From positions 29,313-93,312 of the forward strand of contig JAOHKZ010000004.1 of assembly GCA_028101545.1 (NCBI GenBank): a stretch of DNA of 64,000 nt. The letters are read 5' to 3'. This document shows positions 51,291-60,490 of this stretch, piece after piece. The position numbers and the translations under genes were made by a program. Below the pieces are notes generated by a model. The model was not told the origin of the DNA. It saw nothing but the letters and a program-made list of their open reading frames with translations, and ran no database searches. The first letter of the stretch is position 1; each line of letters opens with the position of its first letter. The DNA is from Opitutales bacterium. GTDB lineage: Bacteria; Verrucomicrobiota; Verrucomicrobiia; Opitutales; Seribacteraceae.

Positions 51291-52178
51291 ATGTCCAAAC
51301 TTTTAAATCGTCGTAAATTTATTCAAAATGCCGGAAAAATAGGACTTGCAAGTTCTTCACTTCCATTTTTAGCAAAAGCGAAACATCACAAGAAAAAGCG
51401 CTTTACTCTAGGTCTTTCCCAGTATTCTCTTCGTGCTCTTCTCAGGGATGGATCTTTAGATGCGTTGGACTTTCCACAGTTCACCGTCGACCAGTTCGGA
51501 ATTCATGCCATTGATCTCTGGGAGGGAGGATTGCCAAAGGATAAACTAAATGATTCCAAATACCTGGCCACAATGCGAAAGAAAGCCGATCAGGCAGGAA
51601 CCGATTTATTCCTTTTGATGTCGGGTGCATTGGATGCATCAGAAAATAAACGGGAAGCCAGCACTGCCCGGATTATCTCTTCTTTCGACCGTGCGGTTCA
51701 GTTAGGGGCTCCAATGGTCCGTGTTTTCCTCAAGGCTCCCGGAACCAACCCAACAGTCGGGTTACAAGCAAGTGTGGAAGCTCTTAAGCCTCTCGCCGAT
51801 GAAGCGGCTAAACGGAAATTAACTATCGCAATCGAACCAGGTGCTTCCCCACTCAGTCAGTCGGGTGCATTTCTTGCCGAGGTGGCCACCAAGCTCAAAC
51901 ACCCCGCCCTTGGGTTGATGCCTGACTTCGGGAAGCTTAAGGACAATGTCTACAAAGGAACGGAAGCGATGCTTCCCCATACCATCACGGTTTCCTGCAA
52001 AATGCACAGTTTTGATAAGGATGGAAATCAGCCTGATTTTGATTACTCTCGCCTCATGAACATGATTAAAGGTTCGAAGTACAAAGGCATTTTGGCGATT
52101 GAATGGGAGGGTATTTCTCTTGAACCGGTTCCCGGAGTTCTTGCATCTAAGAAACTGATTGAACGATCTTTGGGGTAG
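51291..52178 (+). CDS. Sugar phosphate isomerase/epimerase-like TIM barrel with Tat-type signal
   Basis: A 295-residue exported TIM-barrel protein. The N-terminus MSKLLNRRKFIQNAGKIGLA is Tat-like. The barrel has FGIHAIDLWEGGLP, VRVFLKAPG, LTIAIEPGASPLS, LGLMPDFGK and ILAIEWEG, with Glu/Asp/Glu residues at expected metal positions of the xylose-isomerase-like family. Substrate unknown. It precedes the GH36-like enzyme by 59 bp in the same direction and may isomerise a sugar released there. Confidence 0.85.
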   Translation: MSKLLNRRKFIQNAGKIGLASSSLPFLAKAKHHKKKRFTLGLSQYSLRALLRDGSLDALDFPQFTVDQFGIHAIDLWEGGLPKDKLNDSKYLATMRKKADQAGTDLFLLMSGALDASENKREASTARIISSFDRAVQLGAPMVRVFLKAPGTNPTVGLQASVEALKPLADEAAKRKLTIAIEPGASPLSQSGAFLAEVATKLKHPALGLMPDFGKLKDNVYKGTEAMLPHTITVSCKMHSFDKDGNQPDFDYSRLMNMIKGSKYKGILAIEWEGISLEPVPGVLASKKLIERSLG

Positions 52179-52237
52179 TCTGATTTCTCTTGCCTTCAAT
52201 GGGGTGGAGATTTGTATAACCCGTTTAAATCAAACTC

Positions 52238-54487
52238 ATGACCTTATTTAGACTCCCGATCCTTCTAGTTTTATGCCTGCTTAGTTCCCTTACAGGTGAA
52301 GTGAAATTCACTGCTAAAGGGGATTATTTTACAATTGGACTCAAGAATATTGGTGAAGTAACTGCGAGTGCGACTGCGGTTTTTTCTTCTGCTGGTAAAA
52401 ATTATCGGATGGGCACAAGAGACCTTTCGCTTCGTGGAGAAGTCAAGACTACTGAGGTGGTGACTCCATTTGGTCGAGCGTCTCAGACGGACAGGCTCTA
52501 TGGGAAAGATGGTTCTCCTTTCCAGTTAACCTTACGAATAAAAGAATTGAATGACTTAGATGCGATTACAATTCAGGGTTTTTTACATAACCGAATCGAT
52601 CAAGATCTGAATCTTAATTCTTTGGAAATATTGGATGCTATGTCGGGCTCCGGTAAAGTACAGTTGGGAGATTCTTCTGATTGGTTGATCACTCCACTGA
52701 TGCAACATAATCATGCTGAGACTTTGGCTGTGATGAATGGCGGCTGTAATGAAGTCGGACTCTTTGTGAACACGGTGAATAAAAAGAGTTTCTTGATTGG
52801 ACCTGCCGGACCCGCGGATGCCCATTGCCGTGTGGAAGTACGTGACCAAAAATTAAAGGCCTATGCTCAAATGGATCGGGTTTTGGTAAGCCCCGGGGAA
52901 ACCCGTAGGAGTGAGGAGATTCTATTGATTGCAGAAGATAGGGAAACAAACATCGATATTTGGACCCGTTGGGTGGCGATTACACACAAGGCACGAAATA
53001 ATAAAGGACCGATTTATGGCTGGTGTAGCTGGTACGACCGCACTACTAAAATTGATGAGGCACATGTATTAGATGTGGTTGATACCATAGAAAAAAATCC
53101 CAACACTTTTGGAAAAGGAATTGTTCAGATTGATGATGGCTATCAAATCATGGATGGTATTTGGAATGGAAATGCCAAGTTTCCATCGGGGATGGCCAGG
53201 GTTGCCCGTCGGGTTCGTCAGGCCGGTATGATCCCCGGTGTATGGTTTGCCCCTTTAATGATCAACCCGGAACACCCATGGAAAAAAGCAAACCCGGAAG
53301 CGATTCAGTCCAATGCCAAGGGAATATCCAGTTTTATGAACCCCAATCCATTTCACCCGGCTGGAGCGAATTGGATCAACCCGTCTCATCCGGAATCCAA
53401 GAAGTTTTTGCGCCAGGTAATCGAAACCGCCCGTGATAATGGATACGGGTACATCAAGATCGATTTTAATGGGATTGGAAACCGCTATGTGAATCCCAAA
53501 CTTACCCGTTTGCAGGCATTCCGTGAACTGTACACTCTTTATCGGGATGCGGCCGGGGAGGATATGTATATTTTATCCTGCCTTGGGCAGCCCACCCGTG
53601 GAGTGATTGGATTTGTGGATGCTGCCCGTGTCGGGCCGGATTCTCACCCAGCTCACTTTGCTCACTGTCTTGAATCAGTTTTACGTTTTCAAATTTACAA
53701 TCGGGTATGGTGGAATAATGATGCCGATGTTTCCTATCTCGATGTTAAACTACCTTCCCGCCGGGTTGGCCATACACCCGAAGGAATCGACATGTGGAAG
53801 ACCTGGCACAACACAGTTGCTCTTACCGGGGGCACTGCGATGATTTCCGAACCGGTCAACAAACCGGATGTTCAAGCGGTTTGGCGGAACTACGAAATTA
53901 TGAGACCCAGCAGTCGGGAAAATTCCCGCCTGCTCACCCTTGGAAAGTCAGATAAAAATTCAATCTTTGGATTTTCAGCGGATCGGGTATGGGGAGATTT
54001 TGCGGTTTATAATCTATACAATTCCGATAAAAATAAATCCGCTGACATAACCCTCGATTTCGGGGATGCGGGTCTTCCTTCTGGAACCCGTTGTGCAGTA
54101 TATGACTTTTGGGAAAATAAAGTGGTTGGGTATGCAACCAATTCTTTTATCGGGAAGAACATACCCAAGAATGGATCCTTGCTCCTTCGCTTCACTCCCC
54201 TGATTGGAGACTCTCCTAAACTGGTCGGGTCCAACCTTCACTTATCAATCGGTGCCACCGAGATCGAAGAAATTCACACGACCTCAAAATCCATAAAAAT
54301 CATACTCTCCAGTGCGGGGGCTCAGGTGGGGGATTTGATTTTTCATTCAACGAAAACATTGAAGGCTGGTACAAGTGATAATTGTTCGATCAGTTCCGTT
54401 CAAGGACTCGGGGAAAATATTTGGAAAGTTTCATTGAATGGAAGAGTTTGGGATCAGCCCCAAGTGGTTAACCTACTTGTTGATTAG
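52238..54487 (+). CDS. GH36-like alpha-galactosidase
   Basis: A 749-residue glycoside hydrolase with signal peptide (LPILLVLCLLSSLTG), an N-terminal beta-sandwich (to about 240), a TIM-barrel catalytic domain (about 255-590) and a C-terminal beta domain. The catalytic core shows YGWCSWYDRTT, VQIDDGYQ, the nucleophile Asp409 in YIKIDF and the acid/base Asp468 in RVGPDSH, the arrangement of GH36/GH27 alpha-galactosidases. Substrate could be an alpha-galactoside or other alpha-glycoside. The chain has no sign of truncation. Confidence 0.88.
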   Translation: MTLFRLPILLVLCLLSSLTGEVKFTAKGDYFTIGLKNIGEVTASATAVFSSAGKNYRMGTRDLSLRGEVKTTEVVTPFGRASQTDRLYGKDGSPFQLTLRIKELNDLDAITIQGFLHNRIDQDLNLNSLEILDAMSGSGKVQLGDSSDWLITPLMQHNHAETLAVMNGGCNEVGLFVNTVNKKSFLIGPAGPADAHCRVEVRDQKLKAYAQMDRVLVSPGETRRSEEILLIAEDRETNIDIWTRWVAITHKARNNKGPIYGWCSWYDRTTKIDEAHVLDVVDTIEKNPNTFGKGIVQIDDGYQIMDGIWNGNAKFPSGMARVARRVRQAGMIPGVWFAPLMINPEHPWKKANPEAIQSNAKGISSFMNPNPFHPAGANWINPSHPESKKFLRQVIETARDNGYGYIKIDFNGIGNRYVNPKLTRLQAFRELYTLYRDAAGEDMYILSCLGQPTRGVIGFVDAARVGPDSHPAHFAHCLESVLRFQIYNRVWWNNDADVSYLDVKLPSRRVGHTPEGIDMWKTWHNTVALTGGTAMISEPVNKPDVQAVWRNYEIMRPSSRENSRLLTLGKSDKNSIFGFSADRVWGDFAVYNLYNSDKNKSADITLDFGDAGLPSGTRCAVYDFWENKVVGYATNSFIGKNIPKNGSLLLRFTPLIGDSPKLVGSNLHLSIGATEIEEIHTTSKSIKIILSSAGAQVGDLIFHSTKTLKAGTSDNCSISSVQGLGENIWKVSLNGRVWDQPQVVNLLVD

Positions 54488-54532
54488 TCAAAGCCAAGTG
54501 GGTCTGATCCGGATTTTACCCGGTTTACTTTC

Positions 54533-54555
54533 CTGAGAATTCTTCACGTTCTCAG
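54533..54555 (+). terminator. Possible terminator after GH36-like gene
   Basis: Inverted repeat CTGAGAA / TTCTCAG with a 9-nt loop, followed by TAAGTTTTCTT. It lies 46 bp past the GH36 stop and 46 bp before the next ATG. The T-run is interrupted, so this is tentative. Confidence 0.35.
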
Positions 54556-54600
54556 TAAGTTTTCTTGATTGAGAAACTTTTCACCGTTTTAGTGGATATT

Positions 54601-56049
54601 ATGAAATCCCTATTTCTTTTCTTTGTCGCTTTGACGGGTGTATGCCTGAGTAATTTTGCCGACCCAAAACTGAATGTCATGTTCATTACCCTGGACGATA
54701 TGAACCGCGACTCGGTAGGGATTTATGGTTCCAAGGTTAAAGGTACAACCCCGAATATTGATAAGCTCGCCAAGCAGGGCCTGCGTTTTGAGCACGGTCA
54801 TGTGTCGATTGCGATTTGCATGCCCACCCGTGCGGTCTGGATGACCGGCCGGTATCCACACAACAGCGGAGCCCTCGGATTTACCAAGATCAATCCCAAT
54901 GTTCCGACCTTGCCCGAGACTTTGCTCAAGAATGGATTCATGACTGGTATTCTGGGCAAGACTGAGCATGTGGTGCCTTCGCGTACAAAGGCATTTGGAT
55001 ACAGCAGGGACCGTTCTGAGATGGACAATGGACGTAGCCAGGAATTGTACGGCAAATTCACCGCCGAATTTCTTGGTCAGGTAAAGCGGAAGGCTAAACC
55101 TTTCTTTCTTATGATCAATGCTCATGATCCGCATCGTCCATTCGATAACCGCAAACCAGCTGATCAAAGAATTGTGGCTGAGGAAACTGGCGAGAAGAAA
55201 AAGAAGGGCAGGGGGGCAGACTATCCGGCCCCCTCCAGAATCTATCAACCCGAGGAGATCGTAATCCCTGGATTTCTACCCGACTTGCCCCCTATCCGGG
55301 AGGAGATCGCTCAGTACTACAGTTCTGTAAGCCGGGCCGACGATGTGGTCGGCCGGGTTCTGGCTGAGCTTGAGAAAGCAGGGTTTGCTAAAAATACACT
55401 GGTGATGCTCAAGTCAGACCACGGAATACCGGTTCCCTTTGCCAAGACTAATGTCTGGAGGCATTCCACTCTTACTCCATGGATCGTTCGCTGGCCGGGT
55501 ATGATCAAACCGGGCATTCACGAGAATGAACATGTGGTGGCAGGGGTCGATTTTGCGCCGACTATTCTTGATGCCCTCGGGCTAGACCCAATGAAGGGCA
55601 TGGATGGTCGATCCTTCCTTCCCCTATTGAAAGGAAAGAAGCAAAAGGGTAGGGAATTCGCTTACACTCATATCAATACGATTGCATCCGGCCGTTCGTA
55701 CACAATGCGTTCTTTACAGGGCAAACGATACGGTTTGATCTGGAACGGTTGGCATGATGGTGAAAACACCTTCAAGAATGAATCGATGAGTGGATTGACC
55801 TGGAAAGCTATGGCAAAAGCGTCGGAGAACGATCCAGTATTGGCTAAGCGTGTTAAACACTACCTGTACCGTACACATTTTGAATTTTATGATTACGGAA
55901 AGGACCCTGATGCGTTGAGTAACTTGTTTGATAACGATGAACAAGCCAAGTTGGTAGCCCGTTACGGAAAAGAACTGAACCGAATTATGAAAAAGACTGG
56001 GGATCCCGAATCCGCCCGTTTCCAAAAAGCTTTCAAGGAGCTTCCATGA
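54601..56049 (+). CDS. Formylglycine-dependent sulfatase
   Basis: A 482-residue S1-type sulfatase with a signal peptide at ATG 54601 (MKSLFLFFVALTGVCLS); a TTG at 54565 is in frame but unnecessary. Motifs: NVMFITLDDMNRDSVGIYG with the metal Asp residues, the formylglycine CMPTR at 73-77 followed by WMTGRYPH, GKTEHV, NAHDPHRPF and LKSDHGIP. The GLG-like short N-terminal layout resembles heparan N-sulfatase (sulfamidase)-type enzymes. It overlaps the next sulfatase gene by 4 bp (ATGA), so both are co-translated. Confidence 0.9.
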   Translation: MKSLFLFFVALTGVCLSNFADPKLNVMFITLDDMNRDSVGIYGSKVKGTTPNIDKLAKQGLRFEHGHVSIAICMPTRAVWMTGRYPHNSGALGFTKINPNVPTLPETLLKNGFMTGILGKTEHVVPSRTKAFGYSRDRSEMDNGRSQELYGKFTAEFLGQVKRKAKPFFLMINAHDPHRPFDNRKPADQRIVAEETGEKKKKGRGADYPAPSRIYQPEEIVIPGFLPDLPPIREEIAQYYSSVSRADDVVGRVLAELEKAGFAKNTLVMLKSDHGIPVPFAKTNVWRHSTLTPWIVRWPGMIKPGIHENEHVVAGVDFAPTILDALGLDPMKGMDGRSFLPLLKGKKQKGREFAYTHINTIASGRSYTMRSLQGKRYGLIWNGWHDGENTFKNESMSGLTWKAMAKASENDPVLAKRVKHYLYRTHFEFYDYGKDPDALSNLFDNDEQAKLVARYGKELNRIMKKTGDPESARFQKAFKELP

Positions 56050-57425
56050 GATTGCAGGCACTTGGCTCACTTGGTGTCCTACTTTTGGTATGCATCACAT
56101 GGACGCTTCTTCAATCCAAGCCTAACGTGGTCATTTTCTTCACCGATGATCAGGGAACATTGGATGCAGGTTGTTACGGAGCTCCTTATCTTAAAACTCC
56201 CCATATTGATCAGTTAGCCGAGACCGGAGTGCGGTTTACTCAGGCCTATGCTCATACAGTATGCTGTCCATCCCGGGCGATGTTGATGACCGGACGCCAC
56301 CCTCAACGGGGTGGAGTGAATCATTGGACTCAGGGAAATATGAATACTCCAAAAGGCCGAAACATGGCCCTCGAAGAACTGACTATGGCGGAGGTATTGA
56401 AGAGTGCAGGATACCGGACAGCCCTTTTTGGCAAATGGCACCTTGGGGCACATCGGGAGCACGGCCCGAAGAAGCAGGGATTTGATGAATTCTTTGGGAT
56501 TCGGGACGGTTTCATTGACAACTTTAACCACTACTTTCTTCACGGTACGGGCTTTCATGATCTGTATGAGGGGACTTTACCGGTCAAGGCCCCGGGTAAG
56601 TACTTTCCTGAACTCATGACCGAACGATCCCTTGCCTTTATTGAAGAGTGCAAGGACGAACCTTTCTTCCTCTATTTTCCATTGAATATTCCACACTACC
56701 CCGAACAGGCTCCGCAGAAATTCGCCGGGCCGTTCAAGGATATGACGGACCCAGAAAGAAAATCATATGCAACTATCATGTACGCAACCGATTATTATAT
56801 CGGCAGAATCGTTGACAGAATCGAAGAACTCGGGCTTCGGGAGGATACTATTATTATCTTTATGAGCGACAACGGGCATTCCGAGGAAATTAATAATCGA
56901 ATATCTGTGGATAATCATTTGAGCGGTCATCCGAAAGGACATTTTTATGGAGCCAGTGGTGGAGGATATACCGGAAAATGGACCGGGCAAAAAGGAACCT
57001 TTTTTGAAGGAGGTATACGTGTGCCAGCAATCCTTCGGTATCCTTCAAAGATTCCACAGGGGGAAACCCGCAATCAAATAATCACTGCGATGGACTGGTT
57101 GCCCACAGTGATGGATTTATGCGGGATAAAGAAGCAGGCTGGCGATCCCCGTCTGGATGGCCATAGCCTGTTACCCGTGATTAAAAATCCTTATCAAATG
57201 TCCGGTTATCAAAAGATATTAAATTTTCAATGGCATAAATCATGGGCCGTTCGGATGGATGAATGGAAACTAATCGGACGGGAAGGGAGTGAGAAATTTC
57301 AATTGTACCGCCTCACCGGCCCGGAACCTGAACGAAAGAACTATTCAAGTGAAAGAAAGGATATTGTGGAGGGCATGCTTGCCTTGCGAAAAGCATGGCT
57401 AGATGATTTAAACAAAACAAAATGA
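56046..57425 (+). CDS. Formylglycine-dependent sulfatase
   Basis: A 459-residue arylsulfatase-type enzyme beginning in an ATGA overlap with the previous sulfatase. N-terminal hydrophobic signal (LGVLLLVCITWTLLQS), then NVVIFFTDDQGTLDAGCYG, the formylglycine motif CCPSR at 73-77 (modified residue Cys73) with AMLMTGRHPQR, GKWHLG and FMSDNGHS. It matches the choline/aryl-sulfatase S1 layout. With the neighbouring sulfatase it likely strips different sulfate positions from one glycan. It overlaps the SGNH gene by 4 bp. Confidence 0.9.
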   Translation: MRLQALGSLGVLLLVCITWTLLQSKPNVVIFFTDDQGTLDAGCYGAPYLKTPHIDQLAETGVRFTQAYAHTVCCPSRAMLMTGRHPQRGGVNHWTQGNMNTPKGRNMALEELTMAEVLKSAGYRTALFGKWHLGAHREHGPKKQGFDEFFGIRDGFIDNFNHYFLHGTGFHDLYEGTLPVKAPGKYFPELMTERSLAFIEECKDEPFFLYFPLNIPHYPEQAPQKFAGPFKDMTDPERKSYATIMYATDYYIGRIVDRIEELGLREDTIIIFMSDNGHSEEINNRISVDNHLSGHPKGHFYGASGGGYTGKWTGQKGTFFEGGIRVPAILRYPSKIPQGETRNQIITAMDWLPTVMDLCGIKKQAGDPRLDGHSLLPVIKNPYQMSGYQKILNFQWHKSWAVRMDEWKLIGREGSEKFQLYRLTGPEPERKNYSSERKDIVEGMLALRKAWLDDLNKTK

Positions 57426-58099
57426 AATTGCTTCAGCTATACATCCTGGCACTTTTTTTTAGTGCCTGTTCTTTTCTTCTGGGTGTAAACGATCCATTTT
57501 CCAGACCTTTTGATAATCCGGTGGATGATTCAGGTTTACCCAGGGTTCTGATTATTGGAGATTCAATTTCGATTGGATACACCGCCCGGGTTCGAAAATT
57601 ACTGGAAGGAAAAGCAAATGTACACCGTCCCAAAACAAATTGCCGGTGGTCGGCATTTGGTAATGAAAATGTTTTACAATGGATAGGCGAAGAAAAATGG
57701 GATCTGATTCATTTTAACTTCGGGCTCTGGGACTGGTACGGTTGGAAACAGGAAAATAAAGCGACACCTCAATCTTATGCAAAGAGTTTGGAAGGAATTG
57801 TACAAAAGTTGAAGTCATCTGATGCCAAACTGGTATTCGCCGTGACCACTCCCCCCTGTATTGGTCCGGAAAAAAAGGTTAAATTCAAGGTTACAATCGA
57901 ACAGGCAGAGGAATTTAATCGACTTGCTAAGGCGGTCATGAAAAAGCACGGGGTGGCAATTAATGATCTTTATTCATTAATCGGCAAAGATCGGGGAAAA
58001 TATCAGCTTGGAGAAAATGATGTTCATTACAATGATGCTGGTCGCGATCTTCTCGCCACTCAAGTTTCCAGAGTAATCATAAGTGAATTATCAAAATGA
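57422..58099 (+). CDS. Secreted SGNH/GDSL hydrolase
   Basis: A 225-residue esterase-like protein with a signal peptide (MKLLQLYILALFFSACSFLLG; a lipobox is possible at the Cys). Block I is VLIIGDSISIGYT (Ser), block III contains FNFGLWDW, where the usual G-x-N is altered, and block V is ENDVHYNDAG (His). Likely removes acyl groups from sugars. It is translationally coupled on both sides by 4-bp overlaps with the sulfatase and the sugar kinase. Confidence 0.82.
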   Translation: MKLLQLYILALFFSACSFLLGVNDPFSRPFDNPVDDSGLPRVLIIGDSISIGYTARVRKLLEGKANVHRPKTNCRWSAFGNENVLQWIGEEKWDLIHFNFGLWDWYGWKQENKATPQSYAKSLEGIVQKLKSSDAKLVFAVTTPPCIGPEKKVKFKVTIEQAEEFNRLAKAVMKKHGVAINDLYSLIGKDRGKYQLGENDVHYNDAGRDLLATQVSRVIISELSK

Positions 58100-58959
58100 G
58101 TGCACGAATCGTGGCTATGGGGGATGGACTTTGGGACTTGTTCCCTGATGGTCCCCGTTTTGGCGGAGCCACTGCCAACTATGCCTGCCATGCTTCCCGT
58201 TTGGGTGCTGATGTACATATGGTCAGTGGAGTGGGGGAGGATGAGCGGGGAGAAGCCCTCTTGCAGGTTTACCGGAAACACGGGGTGAACACAGATTTAA
58301 TCCAGGTTTTGAAGGATTATCCAACCGGAGTCGTTCATGTGGAACTTACTGAAAACGGACTACCCACATTCACCATCGGAGAAAATGCCGCCTGGGATCA
58401 TTGGGAATGGAACATAGAAATCGAAAGAATGGTAAGAACTGCAGATGCGCTTTATTTTGGTACGCTCGGGCAGCGTGGACTGTCTGCACGGGAGGGTATT
58501 CGTCGAGCCCTTGAGATCGCAAAAGCGATCAAAATTCCCCGCATTCTGGATATTAATCTACGCACTCCGTTTTATGATGACATTCTGATCCGTGATTCGA
58601 TTGCTCTCTGCTCAGTTCTAAAGCTAAGCGATGAAGAAATAAGTCGTGTTTGCCAAGCATGTGGACTGTCTAACAATGCTTCACAGGTTGAAACTCTGGC
58701 TGCTATACATGAAAAATACGGGCTCGATCTTGTAGTAATAACGCAAGGATCGAAGGGTGCCACACTTCTGTCTTCTGAAAGAGTAACTGAACAGGCAGGA
58801 GTCCCGGCTAATGTAGTGGATACCGTTGGAGCGGGTGATTCCTTTACCGCGTCCATGACACTCGGATTACTTCAAGGCAAAGTGTACGAGGAAATTCTTG
58901 CGGACGCCTGCGAGGTTGCTGCCAAGGTCTGTTCACACGCCGGTGCGGTACCTGATTAA
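58096..58959 (+). CDS. PfkB family carbohydrate kinase
   Basis: A 287-residue cytoplasmic kinase of the ribokinase/fructokinase (PfkB) family. FGGATANYACHASRLGADV is the N-terminal substrate-side signature, YPTGVVHVEL a lid strand, and VDTVGAGDSF (241-250) the family signature with catalytic Asp248. It is the only cytoplasmic product of the coupled sulfatase-esterase-kinase run, and could phosphorylate a sugar released by those enzymes. Its true substrate is unknown, fructose-type sugars being most common in the family. Confidence 0.9.
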   Translation: MSARIVAMGDGLWDLFPDGPRFGGATANYACHASRLGADVHMVSGVGEDERGEALLQVYRKHGVNTDLIQVLKDYPTGVVHVELTENGLPTFTIGENAAWDHWEWNIEIERMVRTADALYFGTLGQRGLSAREGIRRALEIAKAIKIPRILDINLRTPFYDDILIRDSIALCSVLKLSDEEISRVCQACGLSNNASQVETLAAIHEKYGLDLVVITQGSKGATLLSSERVTEQAGVPANVVDTVGAGDSFTASMTLGLLQGKVYEEILADACEVAAKVCSHAGAVPD

Positions 58960-59018
58960 ATTATACTCTTCTGGCTCACCTATGTGCAAGCACGAGGCTG
59001 GCAACCCCCAAGATTATT

Positions 59019-60488
59019 TTAGGCAATTACCTGATGAATGGGGTCGGCACCCTCTACGCCCACCAGGCTTTTATCTAAGCCGCCATGGAAATAAGAAAGA
59101 TTATTAGGATCAAGTCCGAGCTGGTTCAGAATGGTTGCGTGCAAACGGCGGACATGAAATCGATCTTTCACCGCCTGGCTCCCAAGTTCATCGGTTTCTC
59201 CGACACTCACGCCACCTTTAATACCACCACCTGCCATCCACATGGTGAATCCCCAGGAGTTGTGGTCCCGTCCGGTTCCTTCCTTGTATTCGGCTGTTGG
59301 TTGGCGGCCAAATTCACCGCCCCAGACCACGAGCGTTTCGTCCAGCAGTCCACGTTGTTTTAAATCTTTCAGTAAACCGGCAATCGGTTTATCAGTATTC
59401 CCGGCATGGTAGGAATGGTTTTTGACCAAATCGCCATGGGCATCCCAATTGTTATCATTATGATGACCACCGGAATAAATCTGAATAAAGCGAACACCAC
59501 GTTCAACCAGTCTGCGGGCAAGTAAGCACTTGCGCCCAAAGTCCTCAGTGTTGGAACCGTCCATACCGTATAGGTCTTTAATGTGACCGGGCTCTTTGTC
59601 CACATCCACTGCTTCCGGAGCGGAAGCCTGCATTTTATAAGCAAGTTCGTACGATGCCACCCGTGCGGCTAAATTTGTATTATCATACCGTTCGGAAAGA
59701 TGGCCCTCATTCATTGTTCGCAGATGATCAAGCATGGTACGCTGTTGCGAACGGGGTATTCCGTGAGAGTTCTCCAGGTCAAGGATGGGTGATCCATGGG
59801 AACGCAATACGGTTCCCTGATAACTTGCCGGCATGTATCCACTGGACCAATTCTTAGCTCCGCTAATTGGTCCACCTGTCTTGTCGAGCATCACCACGTA
59901 GCCGGGCAGGTTTTCGTTTACGCTACCCAATCCGTAATTTACCCAGGATCCCAGTGAGGGATGTCCGGAAAGAAGGTTGCCTGCATTCATCATCAGCATG
60001 GCGGAACCATGGATCGGAGATTCCGCTTTCATGGAATGTAAAAAAGCAATATCGTCCACACAGGATCCGACATGAGGAAAAAGATCGGATACATATTTTC
60101 CACAATCTCCATAGGGTTTGAATTTCCATTTTGGCCCCACCACACGGCTTTCATTTCTTTTTCCTCCGCGTCCAAAAGTTTTAACCTGAATGGTTTTGCC
60201 ATCTAATGGGTAAAGGTTAGGTTTGTAGTCAAAGGTGTCCACCTGACTGGGCCCACCGTACATGAAGAGGAAAATTACCGACTTCGCTTTTCCTGGAAAA
60301 GCAGAGTTTTTCGGAGCAAGGGGATTCACATAGGATGATGCAGTTCCCGCCATTGCCTTGTTTGCAAAGAATCCGTCCTGGGCGAGCATCCCGGTCAGCC
60401 CGAGTGAGGCAAATCCTCCGCCGATATCCTTAAGGAATTCTCTCCGGTGTGTACGGTTGCAAAATGTATTTTCTGGTTTTTCGTTCAT
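59019..60488 (-). CDS. DUF1501 protein with Tat-type signal
   Basis: A 489-residue protein of the DUF1501 family (sulfatase-like fold), found mostly in Planctomycetes and Verrucomicrobia. The N-terminus has the twin-arginine motif at residues 15-16 (HRREFLKDIGGGFASLGL). Family features are VIFLFMYGGPSQVDTFDYKP, HGSAMLMMNAGNLLSGHPSLG, FIQIYSGGHHNDNNWDAHGD, VVWGGEFGRQPTAE and GRDHNSWGFTMWMAGGG. It lies 2 bp after the PSCyt1/PSD1 gene and they are normally co-encoded; the biochemical role is not known. Confidence 0.92.
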   Translation of the reverse strand: MNEKPENTFCNRTHRREFLKDIGGGFASLGLTGMLAQDGFFANKAMAGTASSYVNPLAPKNSAFPGKAKSVIFLFMYGGPSQVDTFDYKPNLYPLDGKTIQVKTFGRGGKRNESRVVGPKWKFKPYGDCGKYVSDLFPHVGSCVDDIAFLHSMKAESPIHGSAMLMMNAGNLLSGHPSLGSWVNYGLGSVNENLPGYVVMLDKTGGPISGAKNWSSGYMPASYQGTVLRSHGSPILDLENSHGIPRSQQRTMLDHLRTMNEGHLSERYDNTNLAARVASYELAYKMQASAPEAVDVDKEPGHIKDLYGMDGSNTEDFGRKCLLARRLVERGVRFIQIYSGGHHNDNNWDAHGDLVKNHSYHAGNTDKPIAGLLKDLKQRGLLDETLVVWGGEFGRQPTAEYKEGTGRDHNSWGFTMWMAGGGIKGGVSVGETDELGSQAVKDRFHVRRLHATILNQLGLDPNNLSYFHGGLDKSLVGVEGADPIHQVIA

Positions 60489-60490
60489 AA

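Noticed and set aside
54610-55248. Minus-strand open frame of 212 codons
   Set aside because: Antisense to a sulfatase with intact active-site motifs; no domain or start signal supports it.
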